Of a stretch of 64,000 nt of DNA, positions 32,800 through 44,489 are shown in pieces; positions within the stretch are counted from its first letter, which is position 1, and the number at the start of each line of letters is the position of its first letter. The notes below the pieces were generated by a model. It saw only the letters and a program-made list of their open reading frames with translations. It was not told the origin of the DNA and did no database searches. Position numbers and translations under genes: made by a program. The stretch is taken from the NCBI RefSeq assembly GCF_032118995.1, contig NC_092651.1, positions 17,716,349-17,780,348 of the forward strand. Direction: 5' to 3'. The stretch comes from Asterias amurensis. Lineage: Eukaryota > Echinodermata > Asteroidea > Forcipulatida > Asteriidae.

Positions 32800-33346
32800 T
32801 TTGTGTGGTGTGGTATTCGAATGGCTGGTCCTAGTTATTCGGATGGACTCTTGCATACTCTGCAGGGCAGACCAAGGTATCCTCTGTAACATTTTCTGTT
32901 TGTTTTTTCCTCTTTTATTTATTCATAGGCCTCTTTTTTAATCATGCGAAACTGTATTTTATTGTAGTGTAGGCCTATATATATTTTTTTATTGCAGTGT
33001 GAATTTAGTCAAGTGTAGTTTAATTTATTTCATATTTCATTTGCATTAAATTTGTATGTATTTTTTCCTCTTTTCAGTAATTAACTGCCGTGTTTTACTA
33101 CGTGTTATTTAAAAAAAATCGATTTGGTTGAGGCGTATTTTGTTGAATTGTGTGTTGCTGTTGACATCTTCTTTTTTATTCATTTTTATTTCATGCAAAA
33201 CTGTTCTGTTCTATTTGTACCCTTTAAACGTTAATTAAAAAGGAGCATTGAACTGAACAAAGTAAACGGGCTAGAGGGAACAGAACAACAGTATACCTCC
33301 ATAGAGAACCTCCCCCTTCCATCGGGGCGCTACTATAGAAAGTACG
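32800..33346 (+). promoter_or_regulatory. 5' flank and probable 5' UTR of copy C
   Basis: It contains GGACTCTTGCATACTCTGCA and AGGGCAGACCAAGG, repeated at about 37570, 43370 and 50095. Nearer the gene, ATTGAACTGAACAAAGTAAA, CGGGCTAGAGGGAACA and GGCGCTACTAT are conserved before the ATG in D and E, and partly in F. Conservation stops being gene-like upstream of about 33240. Confidence 0.5.
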
Positions 33347-36300
33347 ATGGGTGCACCAGTAGTAGGTCCATGGCGATGGGTGATTTTCCTAGTAAGGATG
33401 GGCGTAAGTTTCGTGTCCTTTGGCGTCCTGAAGTCCATGGGGTTGTTTATAGATGAGTTTGTTGAGTACTTTGAATGCAGCACACGTGCAGCAGGTCTTG
33501 TCGTTAGCCTCCCATTCACCATTGGTAGTGGAACAGGTAAGCTTTGTATTTCTGTCACCCTGTGGAAATTTAAACAAGAGAACTTACTATAATATGGAAA
33601 CATAATGTAGCAATTTAAACATAACACCACAACATGCAGTTTTGATGGAAAGAGCACACTTTCTTTAATTACGTTTACTGTTCCGTCACAAAATACATGA
33701 GATAGTGAATATTTGACCTATATTATGCATTAATTTTGCTTTTCCAGGGATCCTCATTGGAGTTCTACTGGAAGTATTTGGAGCTAGACCGCTAATGATT
33801 ATTAGCGGTGCGGTATTTGCTGTATCTCTGATCATAGCCGCAGTGGTATCGACATATCTAGTCCACATTGCTCTGTGTTTCATCGTAGGCAGTAAGTATT
33901 TATGGTATAACATGCTAACATCACAGAAGATTAGTGATCTTGTAATGATTCTAAATAGTCCATGTCATTTCCAATTGATTCGTAATTGATTCAACATTCC
34001 CCAAGTTACGTTTTCAAATCCCCCGAGCATCTGTCGTATGATTGTTCCAAAGACATCGTTTCATTTTCTTGCGGAAATTAATTTTACCGTTAGTTTTGTC
34101 TGCCATTCACGTTCACAAGAGTATGGCACGTTTGTGAAGGGAAGCCAAAACATATTTTATTTTTCAATAATCTGTGTAGGTTTGGGATATGCCATGATAC
34201 GAAATGCTTCAGTCGCAGTTCTGTTGAAACACTTCCCGGATAATTTTGCCTCCATGAATGGGTTGAGTTTGATAGGAGGCCCTTTGGGTATGATGTTCGT
34301 CCCTCCCGTTGTTCAACAACTGATCCAGCTTTATGGCTGGCGAGGTGCTCTGGCTCTTTTCGGTGCTATGTCGGCAAATGTTTGCGTCCTCGCTTCTCTG
34401 GTAAGACCTCTGCGCACCAGAAACTCCTACACACCAATAGCTGATGGTGAGCCGAACTCTACAACTAACCCACCTCACAACGAGTCACTTTGGCACAAAT
34501 TGAGACAAACGTTTGGAATAATAAGTGAGAAAATTTACCTCAAAATGTTCGTTGATGAACCTGGATTCGTCACCATCCAGATTGCTAGTTTCCTTGGGGA
34601 AGCCGTGTTCGGTGGTTGGCATATCTATCTCATTCCGAATGGTATTGCTCAGGGTTTCAATGAGACAATGTCATCTTTCCTGGCTACTTTTGCCGGTTTT
34701 GGAAATGTGTTTGGGCGCGTTTTGTCCGGATTTTTAATCGACCACGGACTGGTAAAAGCACACAATCTACTCGCTGTGTCATCTTTCCTGCTGGCCTTGG
34801 TGTGTCTCCTTGATCCTATCGCTGCACCATCATATGAGGCAGTTGCTACCCTCGCCACTCTTGGCGGGTTTTTCTTTGGAATCAGCTTTCCACTACTATT
34901 CGTCTTGTCGGTTAATATTCCTGAAGAGAGAAGAGTGTCTGCCATGGCTTGGATGTTGTTCTTCACTGGTTTCGGTATGTCAACAGGAGGTTTCGCAATC
35001 GGTAAGTGTAGAATCGTGCTTTATGATAATACAGCCCAAATGACATTACGAAACGTTCTTTTGAATGTGATACTGCCGCTCCCTATAGACCGTTATTTTG
35101 GTTGCAAATACTATTGACCAGGACCAGCATTTAGAACGGGCAGGCCTAGAGAATCATACCCACAATTTATTTCAGCAAAATTGACTCGTACATAAAAGAA
35201 CACGTTTCGTACTCGAGTAACGTTTTCAATGTTCTCAGTGAGTGGGTACTTGACTAAGTGCACTCGGACTCCACTATTTTACACATATACACAGTCATAC
35301 AGCCGTCGATTTCACAAAGAGTTAGGACTCGTCTTATATCGAGTTAGTCCTAACTTAGGATTAATCTAAAGGTCTGCATGCTACAGTGCAGGGTTGGGAC
35401 TCGTCCTAAGTCATAATATCAGTCTTAAGTTAGGAAGAGTTTTGTGAAATCGACGGCAGGTGTATTATAACACATATCGGTTTAAAATGTGATGTAAGAA
35501 CAGAAATCTGGAAAAGAAAGGAAGTCGAACGACATAATTATTTGCGACCGTTACTTTCGGGGCGGGCATAGTCGATTGACTATGTCCCGGGCATAGTCAA
35601 CTATGACGTCATCTTGATAGAAAAAGGGTGCACAGCTTTTTCCACGACTCTATTTTTAACTAATCAGATTATAGAATTCTATGAGGTATATAACAATATT
35701 CATCATTCCAACGTTCAATTGACCATAGCCTCTATACTATGACGAATTGAAACGGCCACCAACCGTTCACTAGTTTCAAAATCATGGGCTGTAAAGACGA
35801 CAGTGTAAGGCCGCCAGGGCTAGGGCTGTAGGTAGGATCTGCGTATGTACTGTATTTGTATTTGCACACATTTATTTCATTGCTGCCCTACATTTAAACT
35901 TACACATTTTACAAAGTTTTATAAATATATTCAAATTATGAGTAGTTTACAGTATTACATGAAAGTTTACAATGATTTAGATAGTTATATATTAGGAAGC
36001 TTTTAAAGTAGGACAACAATTAGGTTAGGGTGAAGCAGAGGCTTTTGTGCCTTAACCTATGAACAAACAAACAACATAAAATACTATACAGAAGAAAGAG
36101 AACACAAGACAGACTAGACAAACAGAATACACGACAGAGGCTAATATATGATGGTGAGTATGTTAACAATATACTTAAATAAACCTACAAATAAGCATCA
36201 AGAAGTTTTTTTTTATTTTCTTGTGAATGCAGGAAGAGTGATTGAAGATTTAATTGTGTAACTCAAATTATTCCAAAACATAACGCCACGTTGAACAAGA

Positions 36301-36732
36301 CTATTTTGGTATAATGTTGTTCTCTGGCGGGAAACGAACAGGTTTTTCTTGGCAGTGCTACGAGTATAGTGTGAATGGATGTTGGAAGTTAGTGTGAAAA
36401 GTGAATTAGTGCAACTTGGCAATGCGTTATTCATAGCTTTATACATGATGTATGAAACCTATTTCCCATATTAAATGCGTAGAAAATGAGCAAGGTAACA
36501 ATTGTGCTGCCACCTAGCGACCCTAAAAAAAACTTTCTATTTCTAATCACTTTTATGCCACCGTGTGTTATTCTTTTGTTTGTATATGCTGTATGCAGGT
36601 TGGATATATGACGTGACTGGTGACTATGGAGTTGCTTTCTGCACGATGGGAGTCATTTCTGTTGTCACGGGGTTGTTGTCATTGACGTTGAGACCTACTT
36701 GCTTCTCATGTAAAACTCAGGATCGGGAGTAG
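33347..36732 (+). CDS. SLC16-like (monocarboxylate-transporter-like) MFS protein, copy C
   Basis: Exons 33347-33536, 33748-33891, 34180-35001 and 36599-36732 give 429 residues with GT-AG sites in phase 1. Exon 1 has GVLKSMGLFIDEFVEYFECS; exon 3 has GLGYAMIRNASVAVLLKHFP and LYGWRGALALFGAMSANVCV; TM8 has FGNVFGR with Asn in the Asp position; exon 4 ends CKTQDREstop. It is the sister of copy B, about 4.0 kb away start to start. Its third intron has grown to 1.6 kb because a LINE fragment (about 35800-36450) and a family-7 foldback (35302-35457) inserted there; the corresponding intron of B has neither. Role as for the other copies: a membrane solute carrier, substrate not predictable. Confidence 0.92.
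35302..35457. mobile_element. Family-7 foldback element
   Basis: Ends GCCGTCGATTTCACAAA and its inverse TTTGTGAAATCGACGGC; the interior is built of CTTAGGACT/AGTCCTAAC variants. It lies in intron 3 of copy C. Confidence 0.85.
35800..36450 (-). mobile_element. 5'-truncated LINE fragment, RT C-terminus
   Basis: The minus strand encodes VYKAMNNALPSC, SHYTRSTAKKNLFV and QRGVMFWNNL, then KKLLDAYLstop in a shifted frame: the usual C-terminal end of a non-LTR reverse transcriptase. Comparison with intron 3 of copy B, which runs straight from CATGGGCCGTA to TATATGAAACC, fixes the insertion limits. Confidence 0.85.
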
Positions 36733-36949
36733 GATTATATGAACTCAAGGCAAATAATTTTGTTTAACCTAACACGATTTTAAGGCTTTTGAACATTTTG
36801 AGTTCCGGTCTTGAGAGTCTCCTTAATGAAAAACCCATCTCTAATGCGTTTATACCATCGAATTTTTGTTTGTCACACTGTGGTCTCAACGCATGACGTG
36901 CTTGATTGTACACAGCTATGATTTCACTCGTCACTATTTACCCACAAGT

Positions 36950-37290
36950 AGGTCGGGCAACATTGAGGTTCAGGTTTGGGCAACATTTAGGTCGGGGTAC
37001 ATTTGGATACAAATTTGGTGTTTAAAGTTGTTCGGGCTACATTTAGGGATAGGTTTTGTTCTTGGTTGAGCTAAAACTGGGTTCAAATTTTAACTACATT
37101 CAGGTGTGGGTACATTTGGATACAAGTTTGGTGCTACAGCTAGGTAGGGGATACATTTAGGTCGGGGCGACATCAAGGATCAAGCTTGGGCTACATTTAG
37201 GTTGAGCTACATATTGGTGCAGATATGTGGCTGCAATAAATAAATAGGTCTGGCTACATCTAGGGCTTGAGCTACCATAAGGTACCACAC
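36950..37290 (+). repeat. Degenerate minisatellite downstream of copy C
   Basis: Same GGGCTACATTTAGG-type units as downstream of copy B, with the same closing block GAGCTACCATAAGGTACCAC. Confidence 0.8.
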
Positions 37291-37693
37291 ACTCTTATAC
37301 GCCCGTATGGTGCACATGTACGACTCGTTATGAAAACAATTTTGCTTTGTATTGTTTTGTTTTTTGTTGTTTGTTTCATCAATATTTATAAGGTAGTGAC
37401 ATTTTCACGCATAATAAATTAAAGCAGTTAATAAGGCTCGGCAGTGGTGATTGACATATTTTATTGAAGTTAATTTTTTGAATCAGAACTGGCATGAACA
37501 TCGTCACACACTTAACCTACTTTTATTTTTTAAAGTCACCGTAATATATAGTTTTGTTCGAATGGTTGGTCCTAGTTCGGATGGACTCCTGCATACCCTG
37601 CAGGGCAGACCAAGGACGTCCTCGGGCAATTTGTTTTGTTTGTGTTTTTTTATTTTTTTTATTGCAGTGTAATTTCAGTCAACTGCAGTTTAA

Positions 37694-38062
37694 AGCCATT
37701 GGACCCTTTCGGTAAACAGTATTGTCCAAGGCCCACACTTCGTGTATCCCAACTTCTATATCAAATAACAAACCTGTGAAAATTTGGGCTTAATCGGTCA
37801 TCGGAGTCGGGAGAAAATAACGGGAAAACCCACCCTTGTATCCGCGCGTTTCGCCGTGTCATGACATGTGTTTAAAATAAATCCGTAATTCTCGTTAACG
37901 AGAATTGATATTGTTGTACTGTTTTCTCAAAAAGTAAAGCATTTCATGGAATAATATTTCAAGAGAAGTATTTCACCACTACCTTCTGTAAACCCTGTAA
38001 GTTATTTGTAAATCTGTGAACATTTTTATTTTTTTGTTCTGTACCGAAAGGGCCCAATGGCT
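37694..38062. mobile_element. Family-5 TTAA element
   Basis: TTAA at 37690-37693 and 38063-38066; termini AGCCATTGGACCCTTTCGG and inverse; centre TTCTCGTTAACGAGAA. Confidence 0.88.
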
Positions 38063-38418
38063 TTAATTTATCTTATTTTTTCTTTTGCATTTTATTTCAT
38101 GGATTTTTACCCTGTTCAAAACTTAACTGACGTGTTTTATTGTTAATTTGTTTTAATCCATTAAAAAAAATCGAATCGGTTGACAAGGGCTGATTTTATT
38201 GATTTCTTCGTTTCCGTTGAATATTTCTTTATTATTGTTTATATTTTATTTTATGCAAAACTGTTTTGTTTTATTGCACCGTTTTTTATATGTTAACATG
38301 ATTATTCTTAAAAAGGGAGTATTGAATTAAACAAAGCAAACGGGCCAGAGGGAACAAAACAACAGCATACCTCCAGAAAGAATCTCCCTCTTCCAGCAGC
38401 GGGGCGCTAGAAACTACG

Positions 38419-40585
38419 ATGGGTGCAGCAGCAGTTGGTCCATGGCGATGGGTGACTCTCCTAGTAAGGACTGGCGTATGTTTCGTGTCCTTTTGCGTCC
38501 TGAAGTTCGTGGGGGTGTTTACAGATGAGTTTGTTGAGTACTTTGAATGCAGCACACGTGTTGCAGGTCTTGTCGTTAGCCTCCAATTCACCTTTGGTGT
38601 AACAGGTAAGCATTATTCTGCTGCAGTATTTCACAGATAAAGCTCGCTTGCAAGAATGGGATGGGTTTGGCAGGAGGCTCTGTGGGTATGATGATCGTCC
38701 CTCTCGTGGTTCAGCAACTGATCCAGCTTTATGGTTGGCGAGGTGCTCTGGCTCTTCTCGGTGCTGTGTCGGCAAATGATTGCGTCCTCGCTGCTCTGAT
38801 AAGACCTCTGCGTACCAGAAACTCTTACACACCTATAGCTGATGGCGAGCCGAGCTTTTCAACAAACCCACCTCCCAACGAGTCACTCTGGGACAACTGG
38901 AGACAAAGGTTCGGAGCAATGTGTGAGAAAATTGACCTAAAAATGTTTTTCGATGAACCGGGATTCGTCACCATCCAGATTATTAGTTTCACAGAGGCTT
39001 TCTTATTCTTTGGTTGGGATATCTATCTCATCCCAAATGGTATTTCTCTGGGGTTCAATGAGACAAGGGCATCATTCCTGGCTACTTTTGGCGGCTTTGG
39101 GAGCATGTTTGGGCGCCTTTTGACCGGATTCGTAATCGACCATGGACTTGTGCAAGAACAAAATCTCCTCGCTGGGTCGGCTTTCCTTTTGGCCCTCGTG
39201 TGCCTTCTTGATCCCATCGCTGCACCATCGTATGAGGCAGTTGCTGCCCTAGCCACTCTTGGAGGGTTGTGCACTGGAGTAATCTATCTTTTAACGATCG
39301 TCTTGTCAATTCGTTTTTCTGAAGAGAGAAGAGTGTCTGCCCTGTCTTGGATGCTGGTATTTTCCGGTTCTGGTATGTTAGCAGGAGGTTTCTTTTTTGG
39401 TGAGTATTATAGGCCCATTTTCATTTTAGGTACATAAGCCCACCTCAGCGGTCTCAGATGAGACCAGTGGGGCTAAACGATAGTCAAATTTGGAACTTCA
39501 AACTTTTGGACACTAGGTGGCAGCATACATTCCTGGTGGTGAGTCCGCTGCCACCCAGCGTCTACGAAAGATTCCCCCATCTATAAGTAAAAGGGAGCTT
39601 TCGATTTTGGAACGGTAGACACACAGGATGGTAGAAAATTCTAATCGTATTTTTCTCCCCACGGAAGATGGGGCAACCTAGTATCAATTGGCGTGTTTTT
39701 AATACTTTCTCATGTGGTGCACTTCAAACCAAGGATGCACTCGGTTGTGGTGTGAACAAAGACGGAAGGCGGAATGTATTGTGTACAAGAAGAGCGTACT
39801 ATAGACACACTTGGTTGGTAAACAACACGCCCATTTATGCTAAGTGGCCTCATCTTTCCTCTGGGGGAGGGGGAATACGCGATAAGGGATTACTGATCAT
39901 GATAAAAATCAGTGTAAAGTAGCGAAATAATAGATTGACGCTTAGGCCAAACTGAAGTAGTTTCCGTCTTGGAGAGATTGAGAACGACATTTGGGTGAAA
40001 CAACGACATCCGGTCTTTACATACGACTGAGTTAACACGTTGGTATGGTTGTTAAGCGAGAGGGGTGTCACCGTTAGACTTGACTTAGGGCCCGTTCTCG
40101 TGCGAGAGGTCCCATATCATATCCGACGTCAAAATGTAGCTATCGTGATCCCGAGAATGGCAAGGCACAGGAGGTTTGGGGATGCCAGCCGCACAAAAGT
40201 TGTCCGATGTTTAGGCGATGGGACGGGGAATAAAAGGACCCTCACGGGACTTGGACTTGAGTAAATTCTATGTCACCTCGGGACTCGGACTTGAGTAAAT
40301 TCTACGTCACCATGTGGTTCACAACATACAGGACGGGAGCATTCGAGCGTGAGCATCCGGACCACCGTGTTAAGCTATCTTCCGTAGTGTGTGCCTACCG
40401 TCCCAAATCGAAAGCTCCCTTACATTCAGTGTCATGGTTATTTTTTATTTTGTGCAGGTTGGATATATGACGTGACTGGTGATTATGGAGTTGCTTTCTG
40501 CACAATGGGCGTAATTTCTGCTGTCATGGGGATGTTGTCTTTGACGTTGAGGTCTACCTGCTTTCCGTGTAAAGCTCGGGAGTAA
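38419..40585 (+). pseudogene. SLC16-like copy D, exon 2 missing; probable recombinant pseudogene
   Basis: Exon 1 (38419-38605) is open and ends in a good GTAAGC donor. Only about 8 bases later comes CTGCTGCAGTATTTCACAGA, which is already inside exon 3 (LLQYFPDN), then a frame break. From 38661 exon 3 is open to its donor after 39399, and exon 4 is 40458-40585 with AATAAA at 40644. Exon 2 and the first part of exon 3 are absent, so TM2-TM4 would be lost. Exon 1 and its 5' flank resemble C and E. The end of exon 3, exon 4 (CFPCKAREstop) and the 3' UTR (CGTCTTCGCCCAGAATAAA) resemble copy A. A short protein from ATG 38661 is conceivable but unlikely to be a transporter. Confidence 0.85.
39591..40421. 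mobile_element. TIR element in intron 3 of copy D
   Basis: Left AAGGGAGCTTTCGATTTTGG and right CAAATCGAAAGCTCCCTT pair over about 34 bases including CGGTAG(A/G)CACACA. Copy A lacks it: its intron reads from TAGTAA to ATTCACCAGTGTCATGG. No clear target duplication or transposase, so the superfamily is open. Confidence 0.8.
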
Positions 40586-40676
40586 ATAATATATTACTTT
40601 AGGTTAGGACGATTTTCGAAAACACGGCCTCGTCTTCGCCCAGAATAAAACACAACAATGGCAAACAGCCCTTATG

Positions 40677-40715
40677 TTTAAAGGCAGCGGACACTATTGG
40701 TAATTACCAATTGTA
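40677..40715. repeat. Family-1 terminus only
   Basis: TTTAAAGGCAGCGGACACTA then TTGGTAATTACC. The rest of the element is missing. Confidence 0.6.
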
Positions 40716-41089
40716 AATTTCCTTATAAGGAGTTTTCACCAGAGGCCTTACCCTTTCATAGCCGGGCCCAATTTTGTAGAGCTGCTAAGCACACAAATTT
40801 GCTTAGCATGAAATTTCTTCATTGATAAAAACAGGATTACCAACCAAACTTCCATTTGTTGCATATTGCTATTACTGGTATATTCAGCTGTTGTTTGCAC
40901 ATCCTGAAAATCACGTGAAAATTTGTCTTCAAAATTGGGCTCCGGAGGGGTGTTTTGTTGAAAGGAATAATAATTTAACAATTATATTGTTTGCGTTTTT
41001 TTTTTTTTTTTTTTACTTTTCGACTATTTAAAAAACATGTTTTGTTTGATCGAAAAGGTATCCACCAAGGGATTAAAAATGTGCCTGGC

Positions 41090-41215
41090 CGGTATTAAAC
41101 ACTCTGTTTAAAACCGGTTGCAGTCTGATTGCTGATAATTACCCTCGCCTCTGGCTCTGGTAATTATCGCAACCGGTATTAAACAACAGAGTGATAAAAA
41201 TCGGTCAAGCACATA
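41090..41215. repeat. Imperfect hairpin repeat
   Basis: GCCTGGCCGGTATTAAACA with CTCTGTTTAAAACCGGTTGC on the left pairs with GCAACCGGTATTAAACAACAG and a GGTCAAGCAC block on the right. No target duplication was identified. Confidence 0.55.
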
Positions 41216-41270
41216 TTTATTCCCCTAGTGAAAATGTAGCACAGGAGTGTTTGAAATGTTCCTGTCATAC

Positions 41271-42293
41271 AACGCAAACTTGACTCCCATGAATGGCCGA
41301 CCGTGTTAGTCGACGAGGTAAAAGGAAAACCACGCAATTTCGAGTAATACTTGTGTGAATCATTATCTAATTTTAAAATATATCTCTAATCCTACACTGC
41401 AAAAACGTTGGTCAAATTATTTGTTGGGCAAAGTAACTTCAACAATTATTGGTCAATAATTGCCCAACAAAACCAATAATTGGTGTTGTTGGGCAAACAT
41501 TTTGTTTGCCAATTTTTTGTTTAAAAAGCGGAACAAAAGTTGGGCAAGTGTTGGGCAAATAATTCGTAATCTGAATTTATCATAACTGTTGGTTACACTT
41601 TTGCTTATTTATTGGGCAACTTTTTGGGTAACTTTAATTAATTTTGATTGTTGGTTAAAATGATGCACATCAGTTGGTCGAAATCATCCGATCATGCGCA
41701 CTACGATCAAAGAGTTGCCCAAAAGTTGGGTATGGTATAAAAAACTGAACAGGAAACAAACTGTATTTAGTTAAAAACTAACCTTCCAAAGCATCTACAA
41801 ACCACTGAGCACCCTCTCGATTTTGAGAGAGATGTCGAGGTCACAGCTCACTACCGTTTGCCATCGTGGAAAAGATATTTTCTATGCCTGGTTGTATGAC
41901 GTATCACAGGAGAAACTGTAAATCAAAGGGTTAAATATATTCACCATTTGTTGGATAACACCGAAAAGGGTTAAATCATCGCCCAATAAGTGGATTATTG
42001 ATAATGTATTAAATACCCAGAAAATGGGTAAACAAAATATTACCCAACTGTTGGTTAGCAAAATATACCCAACTATTGATGAGGAAATATACCCAATTAT
42101 TTGGCAATCAGAGTGCCCAACTTTGATGGGTAATATTTTGCCCAAAAGTTGGAGGAGTTCACTATTCGCCCTTAATTGGGTAAAAGGTTGGGCATTTTTT
42201 TACCCAATTTTTTTACAGTGTATGCATTTTATAACAAACGGTTTCAAACGCTTTACAAAGACCAACTCGACTGATCCAAGGCAACGTGTTCCT
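41271..42293. mobile_element. Family-4 element interrupted by a CACTA-like insertion
   Basis: The family-4 right arm (ATAACAAACGGTTTCAAACG, then GGCAACGTGTTCCT) follows the insertion. Part of the left/central region (GGCCGACCGTGTTAGTCGA) precedes it. The left terminus is lost. The right TTAA (42294-42297) is shared with the next element. Confidence 0.8.
41395..42220. mobile_element. CACTA/EnSpm-like non-autonomous element with TTGGGCAA subterminal repeats
   Basis: It starts CACTGCAAAAA and ends TTTTTTACAGTG, with TA on each side, inserted in a family-4 element. TTGGGCAA, TTGCCCAA, TTGGGTAA and TTACCCAA variants recur dozens of times in both orientations, denser toward the ends. This resembles the subterminal transposase-binding repeats of CACTA elements. 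No transposase is present. Confidence 0.75.
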
Positions 42294-42297
42294 TTAA

Positions 42298-42636
42298 AGC
42301 CATAATACACTTTCGGAACAGAAAAAAAAAATCACAGATAACTTACAGGGTTTGCAGAAGGTAATGGTAAAAGACTTCTCTTGAAATACTATTCCTTGAA
42401 ATGCTTTACTTTTTGAGAAAACATTAAAACAATATCAATTCTCGACATCGAGAATTACGGATTTACAGTAAACACATGCGTGCGGAAACAAGGGTGGGTT
42501 TTCCCGTTATTTTCTCCCAACTCCGATGATCGATTGAGCCTAAATTTTCACAGGTTTGTTATTTTATATATAAAAAGTTGTGATACATGAAGTGTGAGCC
42601 TTGGACAACACCGTTTACTATAAGTGTCCACTGGCT
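42298..42636. mobile_element. Family-5 TTAA element
   Basis: Begins AGCCATAATACACTTTCGG right after the TTAA that closes the family-4 copy; ends AAGTGTCCACTGGCT then TTAA (42637-42640). Confidence 0.83.
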
Positions 42637-42943
42637 TTAACTTTTCCGCACAACTCATTTACTAAAATAAACAATTCCCGGGTAATATTTGATAAGGACT
42701 AAGGATTTACAGGGGGAGGGGGCTCATAATGGCCTTACATATTGCTTGTTCAGGTTTCTTTTGCTGTCGCCGAGATCACAACCACAACTTCTGGAGAAAA
42801 GATATACATTTTTTTTAAAGCAAAATTCTGTATAAAAATAAACAGCTTTGAACAAGATTCGTAAAGTTGCCCCAGTTCTCCATTTAGATGTTGTGCCTTT
42901 TAATTGGGGACGTAAGGTTGGATTTATACCTCAGATTAAATAG

Positions 42944-43072
42944 TTATCTCGCAACTCCGACGACCAATCGAGCTCAAATTGTCACAGGTTTGTTATTTTA
43001 TGCATTATGTTGAGATACACCACGTGAGAAGACTGGTCTTTGACAATTACCATTAGTGTCCATCAGTGTCTT
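42944..43072. repeat. Family-1 right half
   Basis: ATCTCGCAACTCCGACGACC through ACAATTACCATTAGTGTCC and TTTAA. The left half is absent. Confidence 0.65.
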
Positions 43073-43782
43073 TAAATACGGTAAAACAAACAACTACAAT
43101 TTTTCACAAACCATAAAATAGGAAACGGTGTTTAAAGCTTTGCATGGTGTGGAGAATAAGAGTACAAAATATGAATAGTAAACTTGCGGGTACAACCAAC
43201 CAATCTATAAATAAACTGCAAATGAAACATAGAATAAATTAAACTCCACTTTAACGGGATTTCACTGCGATTAAAATTGCATTGAAGGGTTTGGCATCAT
43301 AAAAAAACAGGCCAATGAATAAATGATTAACCAAAACACGCAAGAGAATTTGCCGGAAGATGTCCTTGGGCTGTCCTGCAGGGTCTGCAAGAGACCACCC
43401 AAAAATAGGACCAACAAATTAAACAACAAGAGTGATTCACTATAAAATTATAATGATTAAAACTAGAAAAGTGTATCAATGCACCAATTTGTACAAAACC
43501 ATTGATCATTGTGACTGTATAAAGTTTAAAACAGTTTAAAGAGTGAACCACACACAAATTGAACTTCAATTTTTTTTTTATTCAATCACCATTGCTGAGG
43601 GCCTTCTCTTGATAATGAATAAAACACGTCACTGGGTGTTATAGATCAATTATTAATCAAACTTAACTTCTGATTTTCTGCCAACAGGATTTATTCGATT
43701 ATATTGACTATTTAATCATAGTATACTTATAACGCGCATTGTCTGTCACAGGTAACATTCTTTGTAGAGGAACCCTTTCAAA

Positions 43783-44465
43783 CGTTTCAGAAAGGCGTTC
43801 CAAAGTCGCGCCGACCCAAATTCTGAATTAAAGACAGTGGAAACAATTGGTAATTGTCAAAGACTAGTCTTCACAGTTGGTGTATCTCAACATATGCATA
43901 AAGTAACAAACCTGTGAAAATTTGAGCTCAATCGGTTGTCGAAGTTGCGAGATAATAATGAAAGAAAAAACACACTTGTCGTACGAAGTTGTGTGCTTTC
44001 TGATGCTTGATTTCGAGGCCTCAAATTCTAAACTTGAGGTCTCGAAATCAAATTCGTGGAAATTTACATCTTTCTTGAAAACTATGTCACTTCAGAGGGA
44101 GCTGTTTCTCACAATGTTTTATACTATCAACCTCTCCCCATTACTCGTAATCAAGAAAGGTTTTATGATGATAATTATTTTGAGTAATTACCAATAGTGT
44201 CCACTGCCTTTAAGTTATGAAAGTTCGACGTCTGAAACAGTGAGGAGCGACTGGACGCGCTAGAAACCGAAAGGTCGACTGTTGCAGTTGTTCAAAACTA
44301 CTCTAGAGCGCCTTGGTTTCAAACGTCGAACTTGTCATGAGCCGAGCCAATGAAAAGGTTATGTTTAGTTCGCCTGTCGGAAACACATTTTTTTTTAGTC
44401 AACCTAGAGTCGCTCCTAATTAGTTTTGGTTCGGCGCGACTCTGGCGCGCCTGTCTGAAACGGGT
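43783..44465. mobile_element. TIR element (CGTTTCAGA..GGCG) hosting a family-1 copy
   Basis: Left CGTTTCAGAAAGGCG with AAGTCGCGCCGACCCAAA; right inverse GGTTCGGCGCGACTCTGGCG with CGCCTGTCTGAAACG. Interior at 44214-44465. No coding sequence is visible. Confidence 0.7.
43832..44209. mobile_element. Family-1 TTAA element nested in the 43783-44465 element
   Basis: TTAA at 43828-43831 and 44210-44213; termini AGACAGTGGAAACAATTGG and CCAATAGTGTCCACTGCCT. Confidence 0.88.
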
Positions 44466-44489
44466 GTAACATCTAGGAATTAACAAAAC

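Noticed and set aside
41271-42220. Regularly repeated TTGGGCAA units considered as a CRISPR-like array
   Set aside because: Units vary, occur in both orientations without constant spacers, and the genome is animal.
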